From Rhypophila decipiens (Eukaryota > Ascomycota > Sordariomycetes > Sordariales > Naviculisporaceae), in the NCBI GenBank assembly GCA_033297075.1, contig MU858079.1:220096-284095 (forward strand): a stretch of DNA of 64,000 bases. Direction: 5' to 3'. Shown one piece after another: positions 8,579 to 21,632 of this stretch. The notes below the pieces were generated by a model, which was not told where the DNA came from, did no database searches, and saw only the letters and a list, made by a program, of their open reading frames with translations. The number at the start of each line of letters is the position of its first letter. The first letter of the stretch is position 1. A program made the translations under genes and the position numbers.

Positions 8579-11500
8579 GTTGTCCGGGACAAGGGTGGTC
8601 GGGCTGTTGGTGTTGAACTCATAGTCCCATGCACTTCACTCACACTCTATTACTTCATCGTTGATCCTCGACCTCGATGCTGGGATTCAAGTTTTCACCA
8701 CCGTCTGTCTTGCAATACCCTCTCTCCTAGAGCATTTCCAAGCCCGGACGATATACGTGCTACTAACTTTCTTTGCTTTACTCTTCTCTTCTCTTCCACC
8801 CCTCGTCTCAATGAGCAGCTATTACACCACAAAGCAGATGGTAGAGCGTGTGAATAAGACAATGTCAAAAGAGAATCCCTTTGTACTGCACAAAGAGCCT
8901 TTTCATCTCATAATCTTGGAAATGGACAATGCTATACACGGACCGGACCTCTTTGACTCTATGAGTTTAAGTGAGGCAAACAATTACTCGATAATACCCC
9001 CCACATCATGCCACCCACGATTTCGACCAGCAGCAGGTTCTTTCTAGGCTGGGTGCGCCCTGGGTATGCACAAAGGGAAAAGACGGCAAAAAAAAAAGGA
9101 GATCCAAGCAGACGAGGCAGATCGCTGGCATATACAAGTCGACAATTATCGAGTACAAGTACATCATCCGTGACCCGTGTAACAAAGGATTGCAGAGACT
9201 ATTACATTCGGGCCGGAAAACCAGTGGCCGGGCCCCGAACAATATGAATGGAATGCTGTACATATTATTCAAGTCTGAGTCTGGCCATCCGGACCAGTGG
9301 TGCTGCCCTCGGCCCGGGACTGCATCCGGAATGGACGGGTCTTGGGCCTCCTTCACGTGCGGGCAAATACAGTCAGTCAGTTCCTCCCTACCTTTATCTC
9401 GCATCGTAAGATGCTGAAAAAGAAAAGACAAAGGGTTCACTTTCTCTGTTGGCTTGAAAGGTGGCGTCCCGCAATGGCCCAAGCAAAGAAAGGGGGCTTG
9501 TGTGTTGTGGCTTGGTTCACCACGTAAGTTTGGCTGAGACTGACTGTGTTGCGGCGTTGAATGGATGCTTCGATTGCCCTGCATATTAAGCCCGCGAGAA
9601 AGGCTCGAGCATTCAAGTTAATGGGGTTAATTGCGGTATCCGTATGGATGCCTACCTATCCGGTACCTTCGAGGTGTGTTGGCCGAAATACGGGGCCCAT
9701 GAGTAAGAAGGGAAAAAAGGTTTCGAAGCCACGAGGCAAGGAAAGGTCGAAAGGAGCTTTGAAACGACCTCCCCACTCGTCGATCATTTTTGGTGGCATG
9801 TTCTGTTCTGCGTTGAAGAGGTACAGTATGTACGTACAGAGTTTACCACGGCATATCTCGTTGCCGGATATCAGCGTACAGTTTTCCATGTACCTGTCTG
9901 GAAGCAATGTCCGGATTGGTACATCTTGTTTGTTTCGCATTTCGAACTGCGTACCCTCCCAGCGGCAGAGCTTGCATGTTGGAAGCATCACCACAAAGAG
10001 TAACGCAGACCGACGATCTGTCTGTCTGATCATGCAACAAACAAACAAGAAACGAGAGTATCCAAACAGGTCAGATTGCTTGCCTTCGGTATGTACAGAT
10101 GTCAAGCTTGCCTGGGTGAAACAAAGACAAGACGCACTGAACCATGTAAGTTAATCTCCAAAAAGGAGCAAGCTGTTTCCCGTTTTATAGTAGCAATGGA
10201 GGAAGGAAATCTCACGATCACGGAACAAGGCGTGTAGCAGCGAGGCACAGTGCGTGGAAATACTCCCAGATAAGCATGCACAATGTGCTAATATCCTATA
10301 TATTACGGAGTACTGGCCATAGTGCCTGCACGCAGACCTCAAGTGGGTGTACTCTGTACGATAAATGTGCCTCATTGGGGAAGATTGGGCAATATTTGGG
10401 CTGTATGAATGGTGCCGCTGGGCCAATGATGGGCTGCGCTGATCACAGAGCATATTCTGAGAGAAATGAACTTTGATACTCGGTGGTTCACCGTGCACAG
10501 GACTGTTGGCCAATTACACCGTCTCGTTTGCACGTCTTGATGGCCACGCCACGCGAACACCAGCTGGTACCGTCTCTAGCTATGGCCAATCCGACCAATC
10601 CGTGATGCTTTTGAAGTACATCCAAAAACAGGCGGACCAGGCGAACAAGACTTCCAGCAGCCGCTTGGGTGTGTGGGCAGAATAAAACATGCCGTTGCCG
10701 GCAGGCCGTGTTATGTACAAGGCGCTTCCGACAAGGACTTGGGGAATTCCAGCCATGCCCAGCCCGTATCAAGACGGCAAATGGATTCCGATATGATGAG
10801 GTTGAACGGCTGGCACCTGACTCTTAGGTCCTGCGTAGAGATCAGCTACCCAGACATGCAGGTATCGTGATATTTCGCCGATGAGGGTGTCTCGGTGAGA
10901 CAGGGTCGCTCGCCGTGAGACAGGCGATTGGTCAGGTTTTGCCTGTGACTTTTGGACATTGGCAAACGCATTTGGATAACGGCTGTCCAGTCTCGATGAC
11001 TTTCGAATGCGACAACAATGTAGGAGTGCCTCTGCTATTTTTGCAATAGTACAGCAGGAGAACAAGGCTCTGGAGGATCAAAGAAAATAGAGGCAGGGAT
11101 CTTGATTCAAATTCCATTCCGTCGCTTTGATGGCATGGCACGGCAGCAAGCCCAGCAAACGCAGCCAGCCGGCCAGCCAGCCAGCGGGATGGTGAGTTGG
11201 TTGGATAATGGATTTGAACAGACATGACTCGACCCACGCCTGTACACTAATAGTCAGCTTGACAACGTCGACCGCTTTCGGCCGGCCCGCAGGAGCCGTT
11301 GTCATTCAGAATTAGGAAGAAAAGCCTGAAGGGATCAATCATGAGCAATCTTTTCCAGCTCAAGAGGGGTACGGATAGAGGGGTATGGATGGATCCTCGC
11401 GATAAAGCACCTCAACACGGCTGCATTGCTCGGTCAGTCGTTCGGATCATGTTGAAAAAAGGCAGACCATCATGTCCAGAGCCACAAAGCCTAGCACAAA

Positions 11501-11974
11501 TTCAACAACTCCGTGATCACCTGTCTCATGCGCAAACGCCGTGACTGGCAGGGACAGTCAATGCCTCTGGCTACAATAACTGGCCAGGCCTGAGGGGCCA
11601 TGGTGCGGCGCCGGCCCCCGTTTTAAGCTTCTCAAGGTTCCATATCGTAATCCGCAATCTTTATCGGATATTGAGGACCGACTCGGCAACCGCGGGCGTT
11701 AGGTTGCGCCTGAAAGAGGGTGCAAGAGAAGGCGTCTGACCGTGACGCCGAGACAGGGTAACGTTGAGGAAGCGTACAAGATCCAGGCCCTGCCAGCTCA
11801 TGAGCATTTTCTCCAGAAGAGCGAGATACTATCCGTACCGGTATGCTGAAAGAAAACCTAGGCGCCAGAGAGATAAATGATCGGTGGATAATGAGGCTCC
11901 ATGTTGATCATGGAATTCTGGATTGGACTTGCCGACCGCCTCTCGCCACGCCAGAACCATGAACCGGTGCTGGG

Positions 11975-11990
11975 TACGGAGTACGGAGTA
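11975..11990. repeat. Overlapping pair of TACGGAGTA 9-mers
   Basis: TACGGAGTACGGAGTA: two copies of the 9-mer overlapping with a 7-base period. The same arrangement is seen at 16873-16888 and, on the other strand, at 54350-54365. Confidence 0.7.
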
Positions 11991-14900
11991 CTCGCGGCCT
12001 GTATGCATACAGAGTCACGTGAGAGTAAAGGGTATCCGTAACCCGTACGTACGGAGCTATTAGGTTTCGCCGTCCAGTTTCTTCCCCCAACATCGGAGCT
12101 GATGTCCCACTGCGCTGCGCTAGCATGATGAGGATGGGAAACAAGGCGCGGCATGCTGCGAGAGATGGGCCGACTGACGAAGAAAATTTCTGATTGTCAC
12201 TTGTCCAGATAGGACAAAAGGTTGAGAGTTGGATGGAGTCTTTCTTTTGGTTTTGGTTCTTGGAACAGAGTTCCCGACAGGAAGCGTGGTGAAAAAAGGA
12301 TCCTGTGCCAAGTCAAAGGCCCACACAGTGTGAGCTGGTACCTCAGTCACGACAATGTCGTATCCATGCAGCAGCCCACCAGCCCACTATGGGACTGGAC
12401 GGTTTGAGGGTGAGATATTTGTCGATTCAGCGACGGGAAACGAGCCTGTAGAATTGTACTGAATTTGTCTCCGTACTCCGTACATCGTCTCCAAAACTCT
12501 CCACCATCCAAAGAACCAGCACTGGCCAGAGAAAAGACCGAGGTGGGGCATGCTTTTGAATTTGCAGACGGACGGCAAGCTGGGTCCAAGTGTCGATTCT
12601 GACCGCTTTGATGCCGAGACCCTTTTTAACTCTCCCCGAGTATGGCGGTGATGTCGGTCTCGTTATTGAATGAAACCACCTCAGCCCTCATCACACCAAA
12701 GTGATTCATCCGCATATCCTTGCCTGATTCTCCCAGCTGTTCCATGGTGGTGGAGGAATAGCGACTTACCAAAGGTTGGCGGCATCAAACTACTACAGCC
12801 TACCGCCCATCTCGATTTTACCTCTCCGAAGCCTGAGCAGCGGGACACAGCTGATGCCGTGTCCCATTCATTGCAAGGTTCGGGTGTTTCTCATCTGCCT
12901 GCCCAGGCTAGCATAGGCATGGCGTCGAACTTGAAGGGCAGAATGGTGCTGGCTCGGCTGGAAAATTCGAGATGCAGTCAAGGTTGAATGGATCCATTAA
13001 TGCCCACTTCTCAGCATGTTCGGAGTGTGCAATACTTGGCTGCTCGGTAGCTCGTCGGGTGGCGTGCTGACGTTGTCGGACAATACCAGATCAATATGAG
13101 TTAGAAACGAGACGGTGGACTTGACCGTCAACTGATTCGTATCCGTACATTTAAGGGCTTCGGAAACCCATCACCAATCTCATCAACCGCTGCATTGCAT
13201 GGGTGTTATGGTTGCGGCGTGACTTTTTCATCAAGGACGGAGGAGTTGGATGATGATGAGTGTGCGAGTGTGAAAAGTGTCAGAAAGCCAAAAGGGGCCA
13301 CCCAAAGCGTGTATTCAGTCACCCCTCAACTGGTGTGCTTTGGGTGGGGGTTCGAGATGAGTCGGCCAATCCGAAGCAAGTTTCCCGCTCCTGCCTTCAC
13401 CCGTCGGTGTGGATGCATCATTTCTTTCCCCATGTCCACTTTGATCCACAGTCTCGAACCCATTTGGGTTCCGATAAGCCAATAAGAGCAGCGAGGAAAG
13501 ATCTGCAGGATGTGTCGCGCCAGTTCCCCAATTCAAGGAGAGTCGCGTTTTCCACAAAATCAATTAACGCGGGACAGGGGGAAGGTGGCATCAATGTGTC
13601 TGTATCCGTATTTGCAAATACTTTGACTGTGATGGTGTTCCCATTCAGAGTTGGAACTCAAACCTCCAAATTGACATTAAAACGTGAGGAAAATGCGACC
13701 TGCGCCCCCGGTAACTACCAAAACAAAGCTTACGGATACGGGCAGGAGACAAACGTGACCGCTTCAGCATCTCTCCCTGTCCTTGCGTGCCACACCTGTA
13801 ATAAACCGCAGACCATACCACAGCGCACAGTATTTTGGTTGACTCTCCCTCCTGTTCCACATCCACCGGCGCAGGTGATATTCAGTGCGTGTCGACTGAA
13901 GCAGCTCGAGGCAGCTGATTCATAGGATCAAGCAGAGGAGGTGTTGGTGAGTCCAGCCAGTCCTCCCGTGCAGTCAGTCATCTACCATTTTATTGATACA
14001 AGGTTGATTGGGAGGTGAAGTCCATGCTCAACCAGCCTGTTCGTCGTCTTGTCGGAACAAGGTATACAGTACGTAGTACGGGGTAAGGTCCTTACGCAGT
14101 TACTGACACCATATCCGTAACCTGTATGTATTCGTACGCTTACCAACAGGCTACGGATCTACATGTATGCAAGCTGATTGGCCTAGACTCCGGGCGGCAA
14201 TCGTTGGTGGCCTTTAGTTGTTTCCTTTCTCAGCCTCCAAAACACCTGCCTGCTGGCCCATGTTCAAGACCACAAAGTTATTTATTCCCTTTTGTCAAAG
14301 GTGAGATCAGGCGTACTCTTTGCCACGCCATGCTGTTTTCGCCGGTCTGTATATCCATAACGCCGCCATCATATCCTTTTCGTCAGCTGCTCGTCATGGA
14401 ACCTTTCCCTTCATGACCGGCGACTAGAGCCCGGCGGCGACCCGCCTCCCCGTTTTCTCGACACTGGCACAAAATTTTGTTTAAAATTCCAGGGGCACTT
14501 ATCCGTATCCATATACTATTAGCAAAGTACACCATACAGATACGGAGTATCCGTAACCCCTGACCGTACTGCCCGTACCAGACCCTTCTACCCCGTAGGT
14601 AGGTAGGCTGCGGCTGTCAAGCCACACAGTCACCTCCATCCTCCATTCATCAACCTCCAATAAATAGTGCGGGCATTGTCGTGGCTTAGTCACAACTAAT
14701 GCTGCGGATAACCAGCACTTGAAACCGTAAAACATGGAAGAATGATGGGGAGTTGGGTATTTCTGTCCACCTGTTTTCCACAACTTCCCGAGTCGCCCAA
14801 GGTTGCTCGTCCAGATGCGTACGACGGGTCTTGTCCGCGACTTGGACCTCCCGGTTCAGGCCCCGTCCAGGCCGTCGAATCGAGAGGCAACGCAGCTTCG

Positions 14901-16872
14901 ACACCGCAATCATAACTCCATATCCAGGTCAAGACGAGGCCAAGGAGAAGTATCCAGTGGCTTGGGGAGTTGCTTCATCTAAGCAGCCTCTCCGTCATCT
15001 GTAGTTGGAAACCGATTTGAGGTTGTCGATTTCAACTACACGCTCGTCACGACTCGTTCACTGGTTTAGAGTCTGCAACCGGCTTCCTGTGTCAGTCTTC
15101 TAAACCTCCTGGAGAGACTCCACGTCACATCCTTCATCATCGAGCCATGGTTCCGAGACAGTGACTTAGTGACGCTTTCCGGCCAATTTTGAACTATCAA
15201 TAAGCAACAAGAAGAATCCTCTGACATCAGGATAATAAAAGATGGAAACGGATATGGACCCCATCCGTAGACACCGTAGATGTCCACTGACACAGCCTAC
15301 CAATCAACAGACGCCTGGTCGAGCCCGGGCACACTGCACCTGTCAACGACATCGGTGGGATGTTGGTGGAAAACCCCGCTGAATGGATTTGCACTGTACA
15401 CTGCGACACTATCTTTATCTCGAGATCCATCCGTGAAGGTGGCCATGACGAGCTCGGCCGCTAGCCTCTGGAACCACCGGATGCGCGCTAGCAACAGGCC
15501 TTTTTCCAGGTTGTTCTTACAGAGCTCCGGTATCCGTACGTATTGAACATATAAGATTACCGGTGCTCTCCTCAGTCCGGGCCCCACGCGGTAATCCTGT
15601 ATCTACACAATCAGCGTCGGGAATGAAGGAGAATCGGCTACCTGTCCCTCTGTGTACGTAGCAACATGATCGGGGAGGCCAAGCCCGAAAAATGCACAAG
15701 GAATGAAGTCGAAACTCGAAACCTATCTTTTTTTTGGCAAAGTGTTTCGTCAGTTTTTTTTACCCTTCCACGTGCCTTGCTCTTCTTAGTGGGGTAGCTT
15801 TATAAAAGGGGACCCTCTGTATTTTTAGAGATCCCAGTCCTTTGCTGTGCAACTGCAGAGCTTTGTCTTGAGGTACCGTCCAACCGAGAATGCTACTAAA
15901 CAAACCGCGCAGGGGGCTACCTGCCTAATGATAAGTTGATAACAGACTCTCCGTAATCCTGCTCACCCGACAACATCACTGTTCGTATCCGAGGTAATAT
16001 GGATGCTGGATGCTCGTTTAGACCAGAAGCCGGAAATTCGCAAGTCGTTCTTTAACTTGCCGTTTCGGGCATATACAGAGAACACAATGAATCGATCACA
16101 CGTCGCCACGAGCTGGAGCCTGAGCCGTAAAGAAAAAAAGACGTTGTTGAGGATGAAAGGACCCAAGGCAGAGCGCCCAGCAAGGATCGGTTCTTCCGTT
16201 CAGCGGTTGTTCCCCGATGATCGAGAAGGCCTCCCTTTTTATTCCTTTTTTTCTGCATTCATTGATGACCACCCCTTGCCCAGTGTTTAAATGGCCTTTT
16301 TTACCGCCCCTGAGTGGCTGGATGGTGGCCGCGGCGTGCGTTCAATAATGTTCTCAAATCAAGAACCACCTAAACGATGTTGCGTCTTACCAGTTTCGGC
16401 CATCTTTTCGTTTTAGCTTTCTGTCTGACCGCACGGGCGAGAGAGGGAACAATGGAGTAACAAAGTAGCCAAAAGCAGCACAGGAACCAGCCAGGTATTT
16501 CCTGATGATTCTCTCCGCATTAATGATACGGTTCTGTACGAGAAAGTGAAGAGGGAAAGGGGCAAAGATCCAACACTCATGTGTGCCTGTGTCGCATCCA
16601 TTAATCGGGGACAACAGGGAAAAACACAAACCAACTATATGAAGTGGATAGTAACAGAAGTTTGTTGAAGCAGATAAGGAGACTTAGAGACTCGTATCTG
16701 AATAAAAAGGGTTTAGTAATAATTAGATGCTCCTGACGCAGTGTCGCCAGTTTTGCTGCGTCGTGTGTACTTACGAGTCCTTACCTTTTCATGTGGATTC
16801 CCAGGTACAGTGCCTGTATTTTCAGACATTGTATCCGTACTAGCACAATTTACACCAAGAATTGGCCGTAAT

Positions 16873-16888
16873 TACGGAGTACGGAGTA
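16873..16888. repeat. Overlapping pair of TACGGAGTA 9-mers
   Basis: Identical 16-base arrangement to that at 11975, in the same gene-free stretch and on the same strand. Confidence 0.7.
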
Positions 16889-19472
16889 TTTGTATGGAAG
16901 GCACCGCGAAGGTGGTGTGTTGCTTGGGTTGGGTTGCGCTTCGCTGCGCCGGGTACCACCGCTGAACAAATCAAAGCGAGAAATGGAACATCAGGGAAAG
17001 GACGGCCGATTGAGACGCCGCCCGCCTGGCTGGCATGGATCTTGGGGAAGGCCCAAGAATAAAACCGAGATCACAAAAGGCTTGCACTGTGTCAGTTCAG
17101 GAGGGGAAAAGTCCCAGAGAACCCAAACAGTGTGCCGACACACTGTGCATAGTATCCGTACCTTTTGAACCTCATTGTGCTTCCAAGTCGTTCCAAGCAA
17201 CACCCTGGATTTCAATAGTGAAAAAGTTGGATTAATGGGGCAAGTGCTGTCCGGAAGGCTATCATGAACAATCCGTCACCAGCAGATTCAGTGATTGTGC
17301 AGCCACAGGCGGTTTGAGTCCCCGGCGGCAGCCGGTCGGTCAGTCGGGCGTTCCATAAGTACAGTACTATAATTCCATCCAGGGCCTGCTTTGACTTTTG
17401 CTCATGCTCACAGTCACACGTTTGGTGGCAAGCTGACCAGGTCACCAGAAACACAGCAAGCCAAGGGGTGCGTGAAAGTATCAAAGCCTTGCCCATGTCA
17501 TTGTCGGCCAACTGCACCGATGCTTTTTTCTCGAGTTTCATTTAGGTCACAGCCATTCCGCTGCGTGGATGACCAGCGCGGCGTGATGAGCATGCCGAGG
17601 AGACCGGCAGAGCGAAAGCATCCGTGTTAACAAAAAGAAACACCTCGCTTTGCTCTCTTCATGAGACGTGGGAATGCTGATTGCTCACTGGCGGGATGAA
17701 AGAGCAAAGGCAGGGCTAAACCGAAAATGAATAAAAACCAGAACCCATGAAAATTAAGACTGGGATCCAAAGTGTCCCCTTTATAAACGGGGTTACGGAG
17801 TAACCTGGGTGATTCTAACACGGATATGGCTAGATTGGGTTTGGGGCGTTGGGATTGGTCCTGCGAGACCTCTGTGGAGCTGCTCTGCGCATGCGGGCCA
17901 AGTTCAATCCATTTGACAAAGCAAGCGGAAGGAAGGAGCCATGAGCAGGAAGGAAAAGGTACGTAGCCCCACACAGTGTGGAGAAGCATGCAGGAGTCCG
18001 TACCGAGTGTGTCCTACTACACCAGTCCGCCCCAGCTGTAGCATTCACAAGCAGGCAGCACAAGGTACCTCCTTCCCAGCCGTCACCCCGTGCCCTTTTC
18101 GCTCCTTCCCCCTCTGCAAAGTGCAAACCCAGCAATAAGCCATGCTAGGCCCAGGCCAAGGGCGGCGGGCATGGGCAGATGGGACATGGAGGTCGGAGAC
18201 ACGGGGGACAGGGGAGGGCACACTCCCAAGGGAAGCTGCCATTCCATTTGCCAAGCAACCGCAAGAACAAGCCAAGCAGCTTCACACTTCACAGCAAGTC
18301 CAGGACAACGGTGGCGCGGCACAGCGCCCACGAACCCACCACTGTGTACTGGGTACCATACCGTAATGCGTAATGCGTCATGCTAATCCGCAGACGGGAC
18401 TGGTACCGAGTTACACGCTTGACTTGCACGGTACCCAGACAACCTAGACAACCTGGACCGACGACATCCACCAGGGACAAAGCAAATTAGCAGCATTTGC
18501 GGCGACCAGGACTAAAAGCAACGACTGCAACTACGCAACCACCCTCACATGGATGTGTGAAGCGGAAGGTATGGATGTTTTCGCTCCACGGGGATCTTCC
18601 TCCTCTCCATGTCATGCTCCCCCTTTCCAATCTCCTCATGTTCTTTCATCTTCTTGTTCGTCCTCCGTCCTCTCCCTTGACGTCTTCCGTACCGGTCAAG
18701 AGAGTCAAGACAATTCGACTGCCCCTCTCCCTCCGATATCCGAGTCCTCCATAGCCCGCCAGCGACAACAATAATAACACCTTAGGCACCCTGCTGTTGC
18801 TCCCTTTTGTTGTCTATGACCACTGGGCACCCCAGACGGAACCGGCTCGAGCTTTCCTGACCTCGCATCACCCATTGACAAAGATAATTCCAAGTTGGAA
18901 GCTCCCGAGAGTTTCCTAGCCAGCTACCATTCCCGTATCCTGCTGTTGCTCTTGCTGCCACCGAGCTCACAAGACGCAAACCTTGAGCAGCGGACGAAAC
19001 CTCCAGTCTTGAAATTCCAGCATGGACTGTTGCCTCCAACAAATACACAGCGAATAAAGTTTCCCGAGAGGCGGAGCGTCAAGCTTCATTCACACACCTA
19101 CTACAGCTTTGTTCTTGATCTCGAGCCACGTCGTACGAACCTTGAGCTTCTCCCTCTGCCTGGTGTTGGTGGGGCAGCAGCCTTCAGGTGATAGCTTCCC
19201 AACTCGAAACTTTGGGCGATTCGGCGAGGCTGCATTACGGAGTTTGTGGTGGCCTGGAATTGGCTTCTCAAAATCCAGCGTCTCGGAGGAGTTGTGGACC
19301 TTATATCAGCTTGGGACACAAATTTTTGGGATGCTGGCTACGTAGAAGTCGACTATTTATTGAAGCTGTATCCCAGATCTCGACTCACTGGTCACTTGCC
19401 TCAGTCTAGGCTGTTCATATTCGACCACACAGGAATCGATTCGGGCCATAAATTCCGACTTTCCTCTCGCCC

Positions 19473-21632
19473 ATGTTTTCGACGACTTCCTACAACCCTA
19501 CAGCCCTTCGATCCTGTCTCCCTTCACCAGTGTCGTCGAGCCACCAACCAAGACTGGTACAGTCGTCCGCTCGACCCCAGCGGGCATCCAAACTCGAGCC
19601 TCCGCGGAGTGGCCTGCGGACGCCCCCGGCCGACGAGCAGATGGGGACCGCCTACCAAATGCCCAACATGGCGGCGTACGAAAACCGGCATCTTCACCAC
19701 TCAGCCTACAAGCCGACAATCACGTCGGCCGACCGAACACGGACTGCGCTGAACGAGCGCTCTCTCCCAAACGAACAGCTCTTCAGCCCAATATCAACAA
19801 CATGCGCTCAAGGACAGTCGCAGGAGCAATACAGCGTCGCCCAACAAGCACGCAATTCGTCTTCTTCGTCGAGCTCTGTCTCCCACTCGTCCCGACTGCG
19901 ACAGGACTCTCGAGCGACGACGCCTGCTTCGGAACATGGGAGGTCGGCGAGGGATGCTATATTGGTGACGCACAGTCTGCAAATACCGACATGTATAAGT
20001 CCGGAGGGGGGGAATTTGGCTGATTTTGTGGCAGACCTGACGTCGTTGTTCTGGTACGCCGGGTCCATCAAGGCGCTTGAAAGCGAGGTCAGGTCGCTCC
20101 CCCCCACAGGCCTTGTGCGCAGGATACCAAGCGCCAGCCCAAATTTCCACAAATGGGTGCGAACGGTGCTGTCGACGACTCAAGTGACACAAAACGTTAT
20201 CCTGCTTGCTCTCATGTTTATCTACAGGCTCAAAATTGCGAGCCCGGTTCATGGACGACCTGGTAGCGAATATCGGCTACTGACCGTCGCTCTCATGCTC
20301 GGCAACAAGTTCCTGGACGACAATACCTACACAAACAAGACTTGGGCCGATGTGTCGTGCCTTTCGGTTCAAGAAATACACGAAATGGAGGTGGAATTTC
20401 TAGGCAACATGCGGTACAATCTGCTAGCTTCCAAGGAGCAGTGGGAGGAGTGGCTTGTCAAGCTGGCCAGATTTCACGAGTACATGCAGCGGGCACAGCG
20501 GTCGGCCTCGCCATCCCCTCTCCTCATCCCATCCCCCGCGCCCAACACTCGACCGATGCAGCAATCTGTCTACAACTTCTCGCCGACGACAACGCCATTT
20601 GGCAGCACTGCCGCTGCTCATAGCTGGGATTCGGCAAGCAATATCGTGTCACCGCTGGCGTTGAGGCCCGAGGTCCAGCCCGCTCTTGTCCGGAAGCGAA
20701 GCTTTGAGGACCAAGACCCGACTGAACCTCGTGCCAAGAGAATGAGCCGCGTGGTGCCTGCTGCTACCGGGCAGCCCCAGCAATCTCAGTATGCTGCTAC
20801 TCCGGCACACATGGTCCCGTCCCAGGCGCCCCGGCAGCAGACTCCAGTCAACGCATCATCTGACCAGCCTCTGGGCCGTCTCGCCGTTCCGAACCTGACT
20901 CTGAACACCGGCAACAACATGACTGTCCCTGCATCTACTCAATCTTATACGTCTGGAGCTGCATACGCGGCGTCGCCTCTCTCTCTTCCTCCGCTTGTTC
21001 CTGGCGTGCGGGCCATGGCAACGGTGTTCCCTACGGCGACTACTGCCAGCTACGCTCCGCAGACAGCCACAGTGTCATGCTCAGCCATGAGCGCGTCCAC
21101 AATCCCATCGATTGCCCCAGTCACGACTCCGGTTACCGCTTTTCCTCCGGCGAGCTACGGAACGCCTACCAAACGACTCTCGCCTCAGAACTCATTCACG
21201 CCTGGCGGTCACTATCCCGCCTCTTCCCCTCTTATTGAATCATATGCCCGGCCTTCATATGGCACATCGAGCGGCGTTCACACCCCAATCTCGTACTCGC
21301 CTTCCGTCTACCTCCAGCAGAGGAATAGCCCGTACAGACCGGTGCGCCACATCAACACTCTTCTCTATCCGCCTCCGTCTGCCTTTCTCCAGCAGTACCA
21401 CCTGGTCAACTCGGTGCCACCGAACCAGATGCACTATCAACCACTCGGGAGGCGCAACGAAGTCCGGACTGGCATCTTGCCCGAGTTTTCCAATGGCGGC
21501 GGACATGTCCATGCAGTCACCCCTCAGCCTGCTCAATACCATATCCCGCATACCCTGCCGGACCCTAACACGCTGCAACCGCATTACGCGCCAGCTAGAG
21601 CCAACCCCATCACCACATATCAGCGAGGCTGA
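19473..21632 (+). CDS. Pho85-type (Pcl1/2-like) cyclin with long disordered tail
   Basis: Single-exon gene, 719 residues, start ATG 19473. Residues 1-160 are low complexity (Ser-rich, with a Ser run near 129-136). A cyclin box spans about 183-335: NLADFVADLTSLFW, FHKWVRTVL, NVILLALMFIYRL, then the diagnostic LMLGNKFLDDNTYTNKTWAD and HEMEVEFLGNMRYNLLAS. This last block is typical of Pcl-type cyclins that activate the CDK Pho85/PhoA and, in yeast, act in G1 morphogenesis and cell-cycle entry. The remaining half is Pro/Ser/Gln/Tyr-rich and probably disordered, with a basic pair of clusters VRKRS...RAKRMSR near 410-430 that could be a nuclear localisation signal and many S/T-P sites, candidates for CDK feedback phosphorylation. 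The leader region is long and pyrimidine-rich. Cyclin class is confident; the exact Pcl orthology is not resolved. Confidence 0.92.
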   Translation: MFSTTSYNPTALRSCLPSPVSSSHQPRLVQSSARPQRASKLEPPRSGLRTPPADEQMGTAYQMPNMAAYENRHLHHSAYKPTITSADRTRTALNERSLPNEQLFSPISTTCAQGQSQEQYSVAQQARNSSSSSSSVSHSSRLRQDSRATTPASEHGRSARDAILVTHSLQIPTCISPEGGNLADFVADLTSLFWYAGSIKALESEVRSLPPTGLVRRIPSASPNFHKWVRTVLSTTQVTQNVILLALMFIYRLKIASPVHGRPGSEYRLLTVALMLGNKFLDDNTYTNKTWADVSCLSVQEIHEMEVEFLGNMRYNLLASKEQWEEWLVKLARFHEYMQRAQRSASPSPLLIPSPAPNTRPMQQSVYNFSPTTTPFGSTAAAHSWDSASNIVSPLALRPEVQPALVRKRSFEDQDPTEPRAKRMSRVVPAATGQPQQSQYAATPAHMVPSQAPRQQTPVNASSDQPLGRLAVPNLTLNTGNNMTVPASTQSYTSGAAYAASPLSLPPLVPGVRAMATVFPTATTASYAPQTATVSCSAMSASTIPSIAPVTTPVTAFPPASYGTPTKRLSPQNSFTPGGHYPASSPLIESYARPSYGTSSGVHTPISYSPSVYLQQRNSPYRPVRHINTLLYPPPSAFLQQYHLVNSVPPNQMHYQPLGRRNEVRTGILPEFSNGGGHVHAVTPQPAQYHIPHTLPDPNTLQPHYAPARANPITTYQRG

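Larger units (their letters stand above)
8579..19472. other. 10.9-kb stretch without a convincing gene
   Basis: I see no ORF here with recognisable domain, codon bias or start context; the longest ones (9006-9584 minus, 9561-10154 plus, 13260-13925 plus) read as chance frames. The stretch is dotted with TACGGAGTA (10304, 11975, 11982, 12474, 14541, 16873, 16880, 17794) and many TATCCGTA octamers. TATA-like boxes lie at 15800 (TTTATAAAAG) and 17780 (TTTATAAA) without an ORF behind them. From about 18550 the sequence becomes pyrimidine-rich and is probably the promoter and a long leader of the cyclin gene. Non-coding transcripts, small spliced genes or an old degraded insertion cannot be excluded. 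Confidence 0.5.

Noticed and set aside
8811..9047. 78-codon frame starting MSSYYTTKQMVERVNK
   Set aside because: Mildly protein-like but with no domain, next to the 3' end of the kinase gene; probably 3' UTR.
9006..10154. Two long frames, 192 codons minus (9006-9584) and 197 codons plus (9561-10154)
   Set aside because: Random-looking composition, no recognisable motif, and other frames equally open. No supporting start or splice signals.
13260..13925. Long + frame (about 220 codons) in the gene-free stretch
   Set aside because: No ATG at its beginning, poor codon bias, no domain or signal, and overlapping open frames on both strands. Read as chance.
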